A stretch of DNA of 64,000 nt from Basidiobolus meristosporus CBS 931.73 (GCA_002104905.1 MCFE01000125.1:1-64000); one strand, 5' to 3'; numbered from the stretch's first letter, positions 1 to 12,336 are shown. Notes: a model not told the origin generated them from the letters alone. Translations and numbers: made by a program.

Positions 1-530
1 GAGGGGAGGCCACAAAGGACGAGATGTCATCTACAGTCTTCTTCCATTTTTCAACAACTCCACAAGCAGTATAGGCCTCTTGGTGCTTGGGTTTACTCAG
101 AACATCTTCCTCGGATTCTTTATTAGGGCTTACTCAGAACACAGCTGATGCGATAAGTACCCTACATAAGGCAAGCATGTATGCCGGTCACCTATCAGTT
201 TCTATTGCCACGAGAGTATTCGGTCAATAAAATATTTCGAAGCTACTGATCAATGCATTTATCTGATCACCACATTAAGCACCGCACATCACAATCTCCA
301 AATGCACTTCATGTATTTGTAAGCCAATCGACTCTGCCAGAAATGGGACATCTACATGGATCAACAACAACTCCGAGTGCATTCTCAGGAGCAGCTAGCT
401 CACTCAAGGCAAATGACACAATCGACGAGCAGCTAGTCCATTCAATGCAAATGAAACAACATACATGTGGCGTCACTATCCCTGAATATTGCTCCTGGGA
501 TCAACAGAAACCTTGCCCATTTGAGACACT
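1..530. other. Left edge, no supported gene
   Basis: I see no recognisable coding region here. A 93-codon open frame at 253-534 has no family resemblance and lies directly upstream of the TATA box of the next gene, so it is more likely upstream promoter sequence than a gene. Confidence 0.5.
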
Positions 531-537
531 GTAGGGC

Positions 538-544
538 TATAAAT
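538..544 (+). promoter_or_regulatory. TATA box of the glycine-rich protein gene
   Basis: The sequence TATAAAT lies 40 bases upstream of the chosen ATG at 584. That fits a TATA box with a transcription start around 565-575. It also supports the start at 584 over the longer open frame from 467, which would begin upstream of this box. Confidence 0.55.
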
Positions 545-583
545 GGCGAGCTTAATTCAAATGTAGAAAATCAACTTCTCAAT

Positions 584-2153
584 ATGAAAATCTCTTCAAT
601 TAGACTTCTTCTTGCTGCTTCAGCCTTGTCCATGGCGAGTGCTGCTGTTCTTGAGCGCGGATACAACACCAAAGATTACTCCGGGGAGGGTGGTGGTGTA
701 ACTCACGGTGATGGCTATGGTGGCCACGGTGGCAATGGGGGTGGAAGCGAAGAACACTACGGAGGACACGGCGGTGGAAGTGGTGGAGAGTATGGAGGAA
801 ACGGCGGCGGAAGTGGTGGAGGCTACGGCGGCGGCAGCGGCAGCGGCGGAGGACATGGTGGTAACGGCGGCGGAAGCGGCGGAGGATATGGAGGAAACGG
901 TGGTGGCGGTAGCGGTGGAGAATATGGAGGAAACGGCGGCGGAAGTGGTGGAGGCTACGGTGGCGGCAGCGGCGGAAGCGGCGGAGGATATGGAGGAAAC
1001 GGTCGGTGGCGGCAGCGGTGGAGAATATGGAGGAAACGGCGGCGGAAGTGGTGGAGGCTACGGTGGTGGAAGCGGCGGAGGATATGGTGGTAACGGCGGC
1101 GGAAGCGGCGGAGGATATGGTGGTAACGGCGGCGGAAGCGGCGGAGGATATGGAGGAAACGGTGGTGGCGGCAGCGGTGAAGAATATGGAGGAAATGGTG
1201 GCGGAAGCGGTGGAGGCTACGGTGGAGGAAGCGGCGGTGGCGGCAGTGGTGGAGAATATGGAGGAAACGGCGGCGGAAGTGGTGGAGGCTACGGTGGCGG
1301 CAGTGGCGGAGGATATGGTGGCAACGGTGGTGGAAGCGGCGGAGGATATGGTGGCAATGGTGGTGGAAGCGGCGGAGGATACGGAGGAAACGGCGGCGGA
1401 AGCGGAGGAGGATATGGAGGAAATGGTGGTGGCGGCAGCGGTGGAGGTTACGGGGGCAATGGTGGTGGAAGTGGTGGTGGATATGGTGGAAACGGCGGCG
1501 GAAGTGGTGGAGGCTACGGTGGCAACGGTGGCGGAAGCGGCGGAGGATATGGAGGAAACGGTGGTGGCGGCAGCGGTGAAGAATATGGAGGAAACGGTGG
1601 CGGAAGTGGTGGAGGCTACGGTGGAGGAAGCGGCGGAGGATATGGTGGCAACGGTGGTGGAAGCGGCGGAGGATATGGTGGCAATGGTGGTGGAAGCGGT
1701 GGAGGATACGGAGGAAACGGCGGTGGAAGCGGAGGAGGATATGGAGGAAATGGTGGTGGAAGTGGTGGTGGATATGGTGGAAACGGCGGCGGAAGTGGTG
1801 GAGGCTACGGTGGCAACGGTGGCGGAGGATATGGTGGTAACGGCGGCGGAAATGGAGGAGGATATGGAGGAAACGGTGGTGGCGGCAGCGGCGGAGGCTA
1901 CGAGGGCAATGGTGGCGGTAGCGGTGGAGGTTACGGTGGAAACGGCGGTGGCGGCAGCAGTGGTGGATATGGCGGCAACGGCGGTGGAAGTGGTGGAGAA
2001 TATGGTGGAAACGGTGGTGGTGGAGGTTATGGGGGCAACGGTGGTGGCGGAGGTTATGGCGGCAACGGCGGTGGAAGTGGCGGAGAATATGGTGGAAACG
2101 GTGGTGGAAGTGGTGGTAATGGTGGTGGTAGCGGCGGCTTCTATAAATATTAA
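584..2153 (+). CDS. Secreted glycine-rich repeat protein (frame broken by one base)
   Basis: The frame from ATG 584 begins with a typical signal peptide: MKIS, a hydrophobic stretch, then cleavage near ASA-AVLERG. It continues into a very long low-complexity region built on an 11-residue unit, GGNGGGSGGGY (33 bp at DNA level), with scattered E, H and D substitutions, and ends SGGFYKY at 2153. It would give about 522 residues, but an extra base around 1001-1006 (ggtCggtggc where other units read ggtggtggc) moves the glycine frame from the 584 frame to the next one. Apart from that base the frame is open throughout. Glycine/tyrosine/serine-rich secreted proteins of this kind are usually wall, matrix or adhesive proteins; the exact role is not known. 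The break could be a real mutation or a consensus error in a repeat. An AATAAA at 2195 follows the stop. No conserved enzyme domain is present. Confidence 0.75.
700..2150 (+). repeat. 33-bp-period minisatellite coding for GGNGGGSGGGY units
   Basis: Dozens of imperfect units about 33 bp long (gga-gga-tat-ggt-ggt-aac-style codons) run head to tail, with shorter 15-, 18- and 24-bp variants. All three forward frames and one reverse frame stay open for hundreds of codons because the repeat almost never forms a stop. Unit number is probably variable between strains. Confidence 0.85.
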
Positions 2154-2194
2154 GTACAGCCATCAACAGCAGATATCTATAGACAAATACCTGA

Positions 2195-2200
2195 AATAAA
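2195..2200 (+). terminator. Polyadenylation signal AATAAA
   Basis: AATAAA lies 42 bases after the stop codon of the glycine-rich protein. The opposite-strand ATPase gene ends at 2291, so the two genes converge over about 140 bases. Confidence 0.5.
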
Positions 2201-2290
2201 TCCCAACCTTCCAACGAAAGCAGTATATGTAACAAAATGGGTTTATTAACGAAAAGATAGTTTCTATTTTACGATGCGACACTCTAGCAT

Positions 2291-5200
2291 TTACCAAGCC
2301 AATTTGGCAATGATACTTTTAGGAAACACGCGTACCAACAGTTTTCTAATTTCATCCATAAGCAAGATCCCCAGGGCCAAGGGTAGTGGGATCAACCAAT
2401 ATTTGATTGGAACAGGGGCGGTGTTAAAGAGGTTGTTGATAAACGGGGTTTCGGTGACAAATATAGCCATGAGCAAGAGCACAGACAGCCAACAAAGATC
2501 CATAAATTGCGTCGATGGGGACGAATAGGATCGGCCTGTAGAATCGAGAGTTTACGGTTTCGAATGGAAAGAATGTTTCCCCACTGCAAGAGAACCAGCG
2601 TGACAAAAGTTACACATTGACCGTTGTTCACCATAGCATTCCAGGGGCTACTACTGTCGTTGTACATTTCGGTGGTGACCCCATCTGGGAACGCAAAGGT
2701 TTTTCCGGTGGGTGGGCCGTAAGTGAACACCAGATCGTACCAGCTGTAACCCGAGACCTCTTTAAAGTAGGTGAAGAACATCGCCTCAGATGCCATGGTC
2801 ATTAGTGAGCCTATAAAGCTGGATCGAGCATGATTAGAATCAGTTATTCGAAAAGCCTCAAACAAGCTTGAACTTACATGTAAGACTGAAGGTAGATTTT
2901 CGCGTTAATCAAATGGTCCTTCTTTGCATTGCGAGGGGCAAGTGCCAATAGATCATACTCCTGTTGCTCCATAATAAGCGATAAACAAGGAAACAGATCC
3001 GTGAAGCAACAGATAATGATCATAAGGAAGGAACTCAAGGGTAGTGGAGTACCGAAGAACATGTTGATCAGCACTGGCCATATCTCCGACCAACTTCCGG
3101 CAGGCAAGAGGTAACCGATGACCTTTTGTAGATTCTGAAAGACTAGCCGTCCCAGGCGAATTGCGTCAGTGATAGAATCGAATCTATCCAGCAGCACCAG
3201 ATCAGCAGCCTCAATAGCAACATCACTACCGGAAACAACAGCAACGCCAACATCCGCCGCCTTCAAAGCCGGCGCATCATTGACCCCGTCACCGGTTACT
3301 GCCACAACGGAATCTCTCTTTTGGAACTCGCTGACAATCTTTAACTTTTGCTCAGGGGTGGTACGAGCAAATACAATCTCTTCATAGCGGCATACACGAT
3401 CCCAATCCGAGCTTCCTAGCTTCTGAATATCAGTACCAGTAAGCAATAGGCTGGTTGTATAACTGAATTTAGAATCCATTTCGTTTTCAGCAAGATTCGC
3501 GACGTCGTCAAACACATCCGGCTCCCTAAGCCCTGTGAAAATGCCAATTTCCCGGGCTATGGCAGCCGCAGTCAAGCCAAAGTCTCCGGTAACCATAAAG
3601 AAGCGAGCCCCGGCTTTACGACAGGAGGCGACAGTTTCTCTGGTTTCAGGGCGAGGTGGGTCCATAATCCCAACCAGACCGATAATAGTCAGATCTTTTA
3701 CAGCCTCACTCACCACTTCGGTATGGAAATCATTCGAATCCCGGGAATTTTTAGGTGAATAGTAGCGACGGCACAGAACAAGCACTCGTTGCCCATTGCT
3801 GGACCATTTCTTCTGCATCGCTTCCAATGCACAGTGATTTTCTGGTGTAAGCACTATGTCTCCTCCAGACTCAGCCGAGAGGGCATATCGGCAGTGCGGA
3901 AAGAGGACATCAGGGGCTCCTTTAACAATGACTAGGGGCTCGTCTGCTCTTCCATAGATTTGCTCCATAGTCTGGCCCTCTCCTCTGGCAGAAAACATCG
4001 ACAACATCCATTTGTTCTTAGAATTGAACGGGATATCAAAGATACGCTCAAAGTTGGCTGTGATGCTAGACGTGTCGCTGGTTTGTTCGGCGAAACGAAG
4101 CAATGCGCAATCGGTGGCATCACCATTCACAAGACGATCGGCAATGGGACGATCCATGGTGGCTGGATCAAAGGTGGCGTTGTTGCAGAGAATTGAAGCG
4201 ACTTGAAGTTGGCGGTAAGCTTTAGTGGCGTTCGAGTCTGATTTAGAACCAATGGCCTCGCGGCAAGCATCAGCGTTGGACTCTTTATCACAAAAGCCCA
4301 CGGAGGTGACAAACATCTTGTTTTGCGTAAGCGTGCCAGTCTTGTCTGAACAGATGACGTTGACACATCCCAATGTCTCTACTGTGGTAAGCGCCTTGGG
4401 CAAGATGTTGTTCTTCTTCATACGCACTGCTATCATTGAGAGGGCCAATGCGACACCGATAGGCATACCCTCCGGTATAAAGGCAACAACACATCCCATC
4501 AGGTTGACCAATAGTTGAGCGGTACTCATGAAATCATAGTGGTCTCTCCTTAACCAGCTAGCAAGTGAATGTCAGTATGCGGTGATGTCAATTCATAATC
4601 CAAGGAAAACTTACACTCCCCAGGCCAGCGCCATGCCTCCTGCCAGCAAGACAGTCAGCGACACAATGATTTTGACAAAACGGTCTATCTCTCTTTGGAT
4701 CAGGGGTCTTTTCTCTCCCTTGGAGGAGGTCAACTTCGATATACGTCCCATCACGGTATTGTTGCCAGTCATCACAACTACGCCGGCTCCGCTTCCGTTG
4801 ACGACATGGGTCCCCATAAGAGCCATGTTTCTCGACTCCAGGAAATTCTCGTCGGTGTTTTCCACCGAGCCCTCGATGGCTTCACTTTCGCCGGTGAGTA
4901 CGGAGCGGTCGAACTTCATGTCATTGGAGATCTTGAGAAGACGGATGTCAGCAGGAACCTTGTTACCAAGCTTCAATAAAACAATATCGCCGATGACCAG
5001 CTCGGTGGCCGCGAGTTTCTGAGGCAAGCCATCTCGTAGCACAAGGCATTCGGCGGGAATCATGTTGAGGATCGATTTCATCACACGGCTGGTTGACCAA
5101 TCCTGGATTGCAGAGAAGGATGCTTGGAAGAAAATAACGATCATCTAGAAACAACGGGCGGTCAGTTACTAGGGTCATTGGTCATTGCTCTGCATATACT

Positions 5201-5734
5201 CACCACTAAGATTGCTAGGGCAAAGTTGGTGACGTTGAACCCCGAGGTGCTCACTGGCGGGTAGGCACAAAGAAAGAAGGTGAGGACACCGATCCATAAT
5301 ACAGAGCAGAAGCCACCGAATATGTAGCCCAGAAGTTTTTTAATGTAGCTTTGGCTGGGCTGTTGAAGAGTGTTGGGCCCATTACGCGCAAGGCGAGTCT
5401 TAGCGGCAGTTGCGTCTAGACCTCGGTCCTGGATGGTACCGAATCTGACACAGGCACTATCAGCAGATATTTTATGAAAGTCCAACGACGAGAAGTACTC
5501 GGTGTCTTCCTTGGGACCTGCTCCTTCCTCGGGGCTCTTGATAGAGTCGGTCACTCGAAGTGAGAGTGTGCGAAATGCGATTGGCAAGGCATTGATCTCC
5601 TCTGGACTATCCACATTGATTGACGGCTGCACCTGGGAGGCCTGGCTATGGCCGAAATGAATACGGGGCTTGGACTTGCCCAGCTCTAGATCGTTCCTGG
5701 TCATGTTGAATTCAATGAACTTCGGATGGTGCAT
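2291..5734 (-). CDS. Type IIC (Na,K-type) P-type ATPase, with a C-terminal frameshift
   Basis: This is a cation-pumping P-type ATPase of the Na,K/H,K alpha-subunit class, of about 1,088 residues, acting in the plasma membrane. Four exons: 5734-5204, 5144-4615, 4557-2878 and 2818-2291, with introns of 57-59 nt. Visible motifs are TGES(E) in the actuator, PEGMP in transmembrane helix 4 (PEGLP is usual), the phosphorylation loop CSDKTGTLTQNK, and the hinge GDGVNDAPAL. The C-terminal membrane half ends in the family-typical MDEIRKLLVR and a final KLAW. The summed exon length is one base short of a multiple of three. Family resemblance switches frame at about 2465-2510, between the stretch after SIRNRKLSILQADP and MAIFVTETPF. 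The start at 5734 is the first in-frame ATG; 5704 is possible. The family is established by the motifs, but the transported ion is inferred. Confidence 0.88.
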
Positions 5735-5849
5735 TGAGCTTTGGCCGTGGCACTTATATACTACATGGTTGCTATTTCTTGTAAAGATATTGGAGTAGAA
5801 TTTTTGCTGGCTTAGGGTAGCGAGGTTGTAGGAAGTAACGTATGTCACA

Positions 5850-6654
5850 TAATTTCAATGTGGAGAGCTTTATCCATATACAGCTACAAGGTTGGCATAC
5901 GAACAATCACGCTCCATATCTGGAAATCACCATTGATTTCAGCGGCCTTTATTTCAGGTTCCACTTGGATTGAAGTGCCGAGTATCTCAGCAGCTCTTGT
6001 TTCAGATTCCGTTTGGATTATGGTGCCTCATGGGCTATGGTGCCTCAGTATCCTTTATTTCAATGCCTCATGGACTATGGTGCCTCAGTATCCTCTATTT
6101 CAGTGCCAGATGGCGGTTGTCTGATCCATCATGATACTGTCTTTGCAATGGATATATCACCTTGAACTCATTTCCTGCATCATAACTAACGCTGTGGATT
6201 TATTCCCTGTATTGGGCATTCACTTGTTAGATATCGCTCATACCGCTATATGGCTTGTTTCATACTATATATTGTCTATATGGAAGTCTGAATCATGCTA
6301 GATTTTTTGGTGAAACATTACGAAATGCCTTAATGCCCCGTATCGGTCCATCTTCTTTAACTGGCAACCACTTGTGCATATGGCTACACCATGGCCCGTG
6401 CGCACACTATTGCTTCTATGGTAACTATGCCATATAGTTTTCATTCGTGATTGATGTTGAGTCCCGATTAATCGATCAACGGAGGTGGGTCAGGTTTGGT
6501 AAGCAGATGATCTTGTTTATCTGCTGCGCTTTAACCATGGTTTTAAGCAAAAGTGGGCAAAACATGCGGATTACTTAAAGCGGCAATAGTACGCAATATT
6601 ATTTCTCTTACTGGTGGCAAACGCTGGAGCACTACCTCTACAGGTTTTTTTAGA
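5850..6654. other. Intergenic region between the ATPase and LTN1, with short tandem repeats
   Basis: No gene is seen. The divergent ATPase and LTN1 genes share this spacer of about 0.9 kb. Between about 5,940 and 6,115 it carries imperfect repeats of ATGGTGCCTCAGTATCC, with copies at 6037 and 6077 (40-bp period) and a partial copy at 6020. The open frames at 5858-6124 and 6255-6437 have no recognisable content. Confidence 0.5.
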
Positions 6655-9600
6655 ATGGTCAAAGGAAAAAACGTACAAAGAGTAAAGGGGAATCTGAAGC
6701 CTACCAGTAGTAGGTAAGCTGTCGATTTCACTGTCCATCAAGCAACGATCCCCCTTTCTGATTGTCTACTCGTAGCCGAGCTGCTGAATTATCCTTTAGC
6801 GGGACGTTTGGAAACTTACCAGCAAGTTCCAACATTGGCTTCAGTCATTTTTCGACTGAAAATAACGGCCCTGAGCCTGAATTTCTCAGTGGAGAGATTG
6901 GTGTGATTTTCAAAAGGCTATCCAAGAGAGATACCACGACAAAGATAAAAGCTTTAGAGGATCTAGAGAATTATGTCAAGAGCAGCGACACAGAGGATCT
7001 ACTTGAAGCATTTCAGGCGTGGGTAAGGATAGTGACAATTCGGTGCTTGAGCAATCTGATACCAACTATTAGTTGAACAGCCCAAGGTGTATTCGAAAAA
7101 TTCCATCGAAGTTGATAGACGCGTCCGTGCTGCTATCAACGGGATTCACATGATATTCATTCAGAAGCTGAAGAAAAAGATTGCACCTACCTTGAAAGAA
7201 TTCATAGGACCGTGGGTCTGCTCCTTTTTTGATCCAAGCAAGGAGGTCTCCAGAATAGCCTTAGAATCTTTCCACGTAAGCGCTTCAACACGTTGGAAGT
7301 TTCCCACAGAATTTTATTCTAATCAGCCATTGTAGGCTGCATTCCCCCCAACTAAGCGGAGTGAAGTGTTCGGATTTTGTCAAGCCCCATTGCTAGAGTA
7401 TATATCGGAAAATCTGCTGGAAAAGACCCCAGAAACTTTGAGTTAGTAACACGTTGAGTGTATAACATTCCACATTGGTAGCTTATTGCTATATACTCCC
7501 CAGGTGATCCAAGGTTTACTTCTAAAGAAGACGCAGCCTCAAAATACGGGAGAGTAATATCAAGCTCGTTCTACTCTCTTGGGCACCTCTTAGGTTGGTT
7601 TACTCGCTTGAATCGAAAGAAGAATCATAGTAACACAAATGTTGCGTTGCTTAGAAAATGTCTTACCAACCGATCTCGAGAAGTGCCAGTCGAAATATGA
7701 CCACTTGTTAAGCGCGACAAAGACATGGCAATTTTTCACCCACGAGAACCCAATGATTCGCCGGGCATGTTACAATTTTATTAGAACAGCAGTGACCAAA
7801 TCTCCAGGTAGTTATGGCGTGCTCGAGTGTTGAATGAAACCTGCATATGGTGACTAACAAAATTCTGCCAGCACTCTTGGAGACACGACAGGAGCTAAGC
7901 AGCGCCGCTTTCCTAGCCAAGGTTTTCCAGGATAAAGACTCGGCCACACATTCTGAGATGTGGGACGCAATCTTGCTCTATACCAAGGCATTCCCCCAAG
8001 CCTGGATATTGGCAGGTCGCAAGAAGCCTATGTTGCCTAAGCTCTGGTCCTTCATTCGGGCAGGCGGCTACGGCTCGATTAGCATCACGTTCCCTAGTGT
8101 GATAGCGCTGGTTGCCCACTTGCCTCAAGAGCTTAAGGAAGGGAAATTCTTTGAAGAGCTCTTTGATAGTATTTGGGCATCACTGCAAAGCGGTCATTTT
8201 GACAAGGCCAATTTCGATATCTTTGTAGATACTTACAGCGAATGCCTCTACTACTTCATTGTAAAGTATGCGCAATCAGACAAGGGTCTGGCCCAAAAAC
8301 TGACTACCGATTTGATCACCAAATTCTTAACCCAAGAGCAGATTGGTGATATGTCTTCTGGAGTGTCCGCGTTGTTGGTCAAGATCTGTTTGAACCCCAA
8401 GGCGCAAGAGCTTGGACACGAACTGTTGAAGTTTACCGAGGAACTCGTCACTGGGGCCGTTACTGCCCAAGAACTTCCTCCCCAGTACAAAGTGGACTTT
8501 GCAACCCTTTCCAAAAAAAGCACCGACCTCCTGTTGGCATTGTCCTGCAGAGTGCGGGCTGAAGCAGACCCGTCAGAACTCGCACAGCTGGTCAATGACT
8601 TGATGTTAAGAGTGATGCAAAGCAGCCACCATATGCTAAGCCAACAGTGTCAGCATGTAGTAGCCTTATGTAACATCAGCTCCAACATTATCAAAGAAGT
8701 CCAGCCAGAGTCTCTATTGGCCGCTGATATTCAAAGCTTTTTCACTTTGCGTCTACCGACTTTACTCTTGGAGCAGACTGATGCCACTTCAGCGCTGTGC
8801 AGTATCTTTATTACCTTTGTTAAAAAACTAGAGGATGCACAGGCCGATACTGAAGCTACTGTCCAAAAGCATTGGAGCAACCTGGTTGATTCGTTGGTGG
8901 AGTCCTCGGACGAACCTCGCAAGGTCTATCTAATAAGCCAATTGGTTTCGAAGAGCAATGAACTCGACATACAAACAAATCTTAGCACCGAGCAGTTGTC
9001 GACATTTGTAACAGCTACTTTCCAACAGTGCTTGGGTAGCCAATACAAGCAAGAATTAGACGAGGCTATCGAGGCGTTGATGATCATTTGCTTAACCCGA
9101 CCAAGTAAGTAGCGAGATTAGTCAATTCTTGTGTAGAAGCTTTGCTAAAGCAGGAGATTGTTTAGACTATATCCTAGGTAGTGCACAAGCCGATATCATC
9201 GCCATGGCTTCCGCGAGATTGAACGAATTTGCAGAACTTGAAATCCATGGAGAGCGCACACCCAGCCCAGCGGAGGGAAGAGTCATCAATTTGATCCTTA
9301 GAATACTCGAGAAAATCTTCACCCAAAAAGATTTCTTGAGAAGGTCTATTGATTCTTCTGATCCGTTGATCATCAACGTCTTCCGGACGCAATTTGTCAA
9401 GCATGATTTGGCATCTCAGAGCGAAGAAGACGCTCGAACTATTCAACAGCATGCTGGTGAATGCTGGAGATCCATCGTCCAGACGAACGAGCTTTGTAGA
9501 CATTCGGATTTCAGACTGGAGGAACTATTGATCACCAATCTGAAGAGAGCTTTGCTTGATTCCAGCCACACAGATAGTCCCAGCGATTTCGTGAAAAAAG

Positions 9601-12132
9601 CTACTCGGATTTTGTCAGCTGCGGATGGTGCTTCAGCCAACACACTTCTTGAGCTCCTTTTGTTTGACGAAGACTATTGGTGCACTCTAAGCAGTTCTTT
9701 CATCAACAAGCCTATCAACCCAGATTTGGGGATCATAGATCCACTTCTCAACACGTTGATGAGCTCCGGTACTGATCAACTTCAGGAGGACACAACAGCT
9801 TATGACATTTACGGACTCAGTATCTATGGCAGGATATCGCTCTTCGTTGTAGAGCTCTCAAAGGTGGTCGGCCACGAAGCAATCTTCCGACCCGACAACC
9901 ACATTTGGCTATTGCTCCACCTGATCATGGTACAAGTCCTGTGCAAGCAATCGTTCGACGTCCGTCCAGAAGAGACTCGCAAGATTTGGACCAGTGACTC
10001 GCATGTAGCGGAGAACGTGTATGCATTCCACGGACTTGCTGACGATATATCCACCATTTTCCAAGAGTTTATAAAATCTGTCGATGTTGAATCCGTTAAG
10101 GAAACTGTATGGATTGCCGATGTTCACAATGCTTTGGTGAAGGGCTCGTTGGGTGATACTTCGCTTGAGCCTCTGGGGCGATTGATCTACGCGGCTTTGC
10201 AAAAGAGTCACCAGTCGGGAAGCCCTCAATGGGCCAAGACCTTGGAGCAAATCCTGTGCATGCTCTCGTGTAGCATCGAGCTGCCCACTCAGACAATTGA
10301 TGCTTGGTTGAATATGGTTCAGGACGTAGAAGGATTCCAACTCCATGTCAACACAAAGTTAGCGATCCTTCAAGGATTGTCGTCCACCTTCACCCGCTCC
10401 AGTGCCATCCGAAAGATTATCATTGATTTGAATGAGCAGTTGCACACCTCAATCACACAATCCGATGATGCAGCAGTTTCACGCACTATCTCTCTTTTGA
10501 CCGTAGCAACAAGTGGCCAAGTCACAACCCCTCAGCATGTCCTTGCCAACACTACCAAAGCCCTCACCCAGTACTACGAGAGCTCCATTCCCCCCAATAG
10601 TGGTGTAGCTCAACTATTTAGCCACTTGGCACCCCAACTTTTGGATGCCCCGTTGCCTTTGTGGACTCCTCTGTTGGAGATTTGTAATCGATGGCTCACG
10701 GTTAGTATCAAAGATGCGCCAATTTCGCTGGGAGGAGCGACTGATCATATTTGTATTTGAACAGGACGATTCGGGTAGCGACTTAGCACTCAAGTATTAT
10801 ACCATCAAGTTGATCGCACTACTTCAAGATTTGGCCGATGAGGATGCGAACTTGAACGAGGCGTGGGAAGCCATCCAGCCCGTGATTTACTCCAATGTTT
10901 TGGAGATGTTGGTTCAACTAGGCACCAGTATACCCCAGGCTCCTGCTTCAAGGTACCTAGACATCTTGGCTGAGATCGGAATGGGGATTCCTCAAGAGCT
11001 GTTGCTCTCTGTTTCCGACGAAAACCTGTACCCACTGCTCCAAGTGCCTCACGAGTTTGTGCAGAAGTTTGCATACCATAGCCTACGCATAGTCACCCTA
11101 GAGAATGTGAGAGAAATCTCGGTCAACCTTGAGTTGGACGTAGACAATGAGTTGAGCCCAGCCAAACTACCGGCTCCGTTGCTCGAATACCTGACCAACC
11201 CACCCAACCTTGCGTCGTATTTGTCAGGGGAAGAGCTCGGCGAAGAGCACGCGGCCCACGCATGCTCCATCTTCGAGTACCTGTTCGCATGGATGAACCT
11301 TTATGACCATTTCGAAGAATCCAGCTTCAAGGTCAAGTCGAATCACGTGGATCAGCTGAAAGAGACTGACGCACTACCCGAACTGTTGACAGTGATTTTT
11401 TCACTGTTAGGACTGAACGGCAGCATCCCGTTCGACCTAAGCAAATGGCAAGTGGACGAGTTTGAGGTGCAGGGGCTGGATTATCAACATGAGTTCGCGC
11501 TGCCGCTACTTGCGGCACACATTTACTTCCGAACTCTGATGAGCACCCCCTCCTTGGTACGGAGCTGGTGGATCGAATCCAGGAACCGTCAGCTGAACTT
11601 GGCGGTGGACACTTACACCGAAAAGTACTTTAGCGAGATGATCATCCAACAGGAGCTGCTGCAAATCCAGAAAGATGACGTGAAATCCCAGCTGGAAGAT
11701 GATAACATGAGCATCAAGATTAGCAGAACGAATGACGTTACCGCCACCTACAAGATCGACGACACCGCATTGGAGATGGTCATACGACTCCCAACCAACT
11801 TCCCGTTACGACAAGTAGATGTGGAGGGCACGCGCCGGGTAGCAGTTACCGAAGCTAGGTGGAGAAGCTGGCTACTGGCGGTTACTTCAGTAATCGTTTC
11901 CCAAAATGGCTCCATACTGGATGCGTTGACTCTACTCAAGAGAAACATCTCCTTGCATTTCGAGGGAGTAGAGGATTGTACCATTTGCTACTCGGTCGTG
12001 GGGGTGATCGACCGTTCCCTGCCAACTAGACAGTGCAAGACGTGTAAGAACAAGTTCCACTCGGCTTGCCTGTTCAAATGGTTCCGCACCAGCAATCAAT
12101 CCACATGCCCGCTCTGCCGTAACTTGTTCTAA
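6655..12132 (+). CDS. LTN1: Listerin E3 ubiquitin ligase
   Basis: Listerin is the RING ubiquitin ligase of the ribosome-associated quality control complex; it ubiquitinates nascent chains stalled on 60S subunits in the cytosol. Nine exons can be joined: 6655-6713, 6776-7022, 7081-7275, 7336-7441, 7504-7593, 7631-7807, 7872-9104, 9151-10700 and 10765-12132. They total exactly 5,025 nt, or 1,674 residues, within the family's usual size. The N-terminus has the basic lead and SSSRAAEL motif of listerins, then a conserved N-terminal domain (EVDRRVRAAI), long HEAT-like helical repeats, and a C-terminal RING-variant finger, CTICYSV...CKTCKNKFHSACLFKWF...CPLC, at the very end. The ATG at 6655 is chosen because splicing 6714-6775 restores the motif. 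Introns 7594-7630 (37 nt) and 9105-9150 are the least certain; alternative acceptors at 9136 or 9139 exist. AATAAA follows at 12199. Confidence 0.93.
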
Positions 12133-12198
12133 GATGGGACATTTGATATCTCAGCATGCATCTACAGTTCATGTACATTCTGTAATATTGGGAGCAAC

Positions 12199-12204
12199 AA
12201 TAAA
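12199..12204 (+). terminator. LTN1: Polyadenylation signal AATAAA of LTN1
   Basis: AATAAA lies 67 bases after the LTN1 stop. The Borealin-like gene on the other strand ends at 12337, so this is a convergent pair with a gap of about 200 bases. Confidence 0.5.
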
Positions 12205-12336
12205 GCGGCACTTTCTATTTGAGCAACACCCACCATTTATTGCAACAAAACACTACAAAAAGTTCCCCTTGGTATAGCAGCCAGAGGCGAGGGTAAAAGC
12301 GGGAAATATTTACATTGAATGAACAAAAGAACCTGC

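Noticed and set aside
253..534. 93-codon frame upstream of the glycine-rich gene
   Set aside because: It covers the promoter and TATA box and has no recognisable content.
700..2150. CRISPR-like regular spacing
   Set aside because: The period is a coding minisatellite with no unique spacers, in a eukaryotic genome.
708..2235. Alternative long frames across the glycine-rich repeat (Met/Glu/Ala/Val-rich from 1006 to 2199, Arg/His-rich on the minus strand from 2235 to 955)
   Set aside because: They are shadows of a stop-poor 33-bp repeat; only the glycine frame has a signal peptide, natural C-terminus and TATA box.
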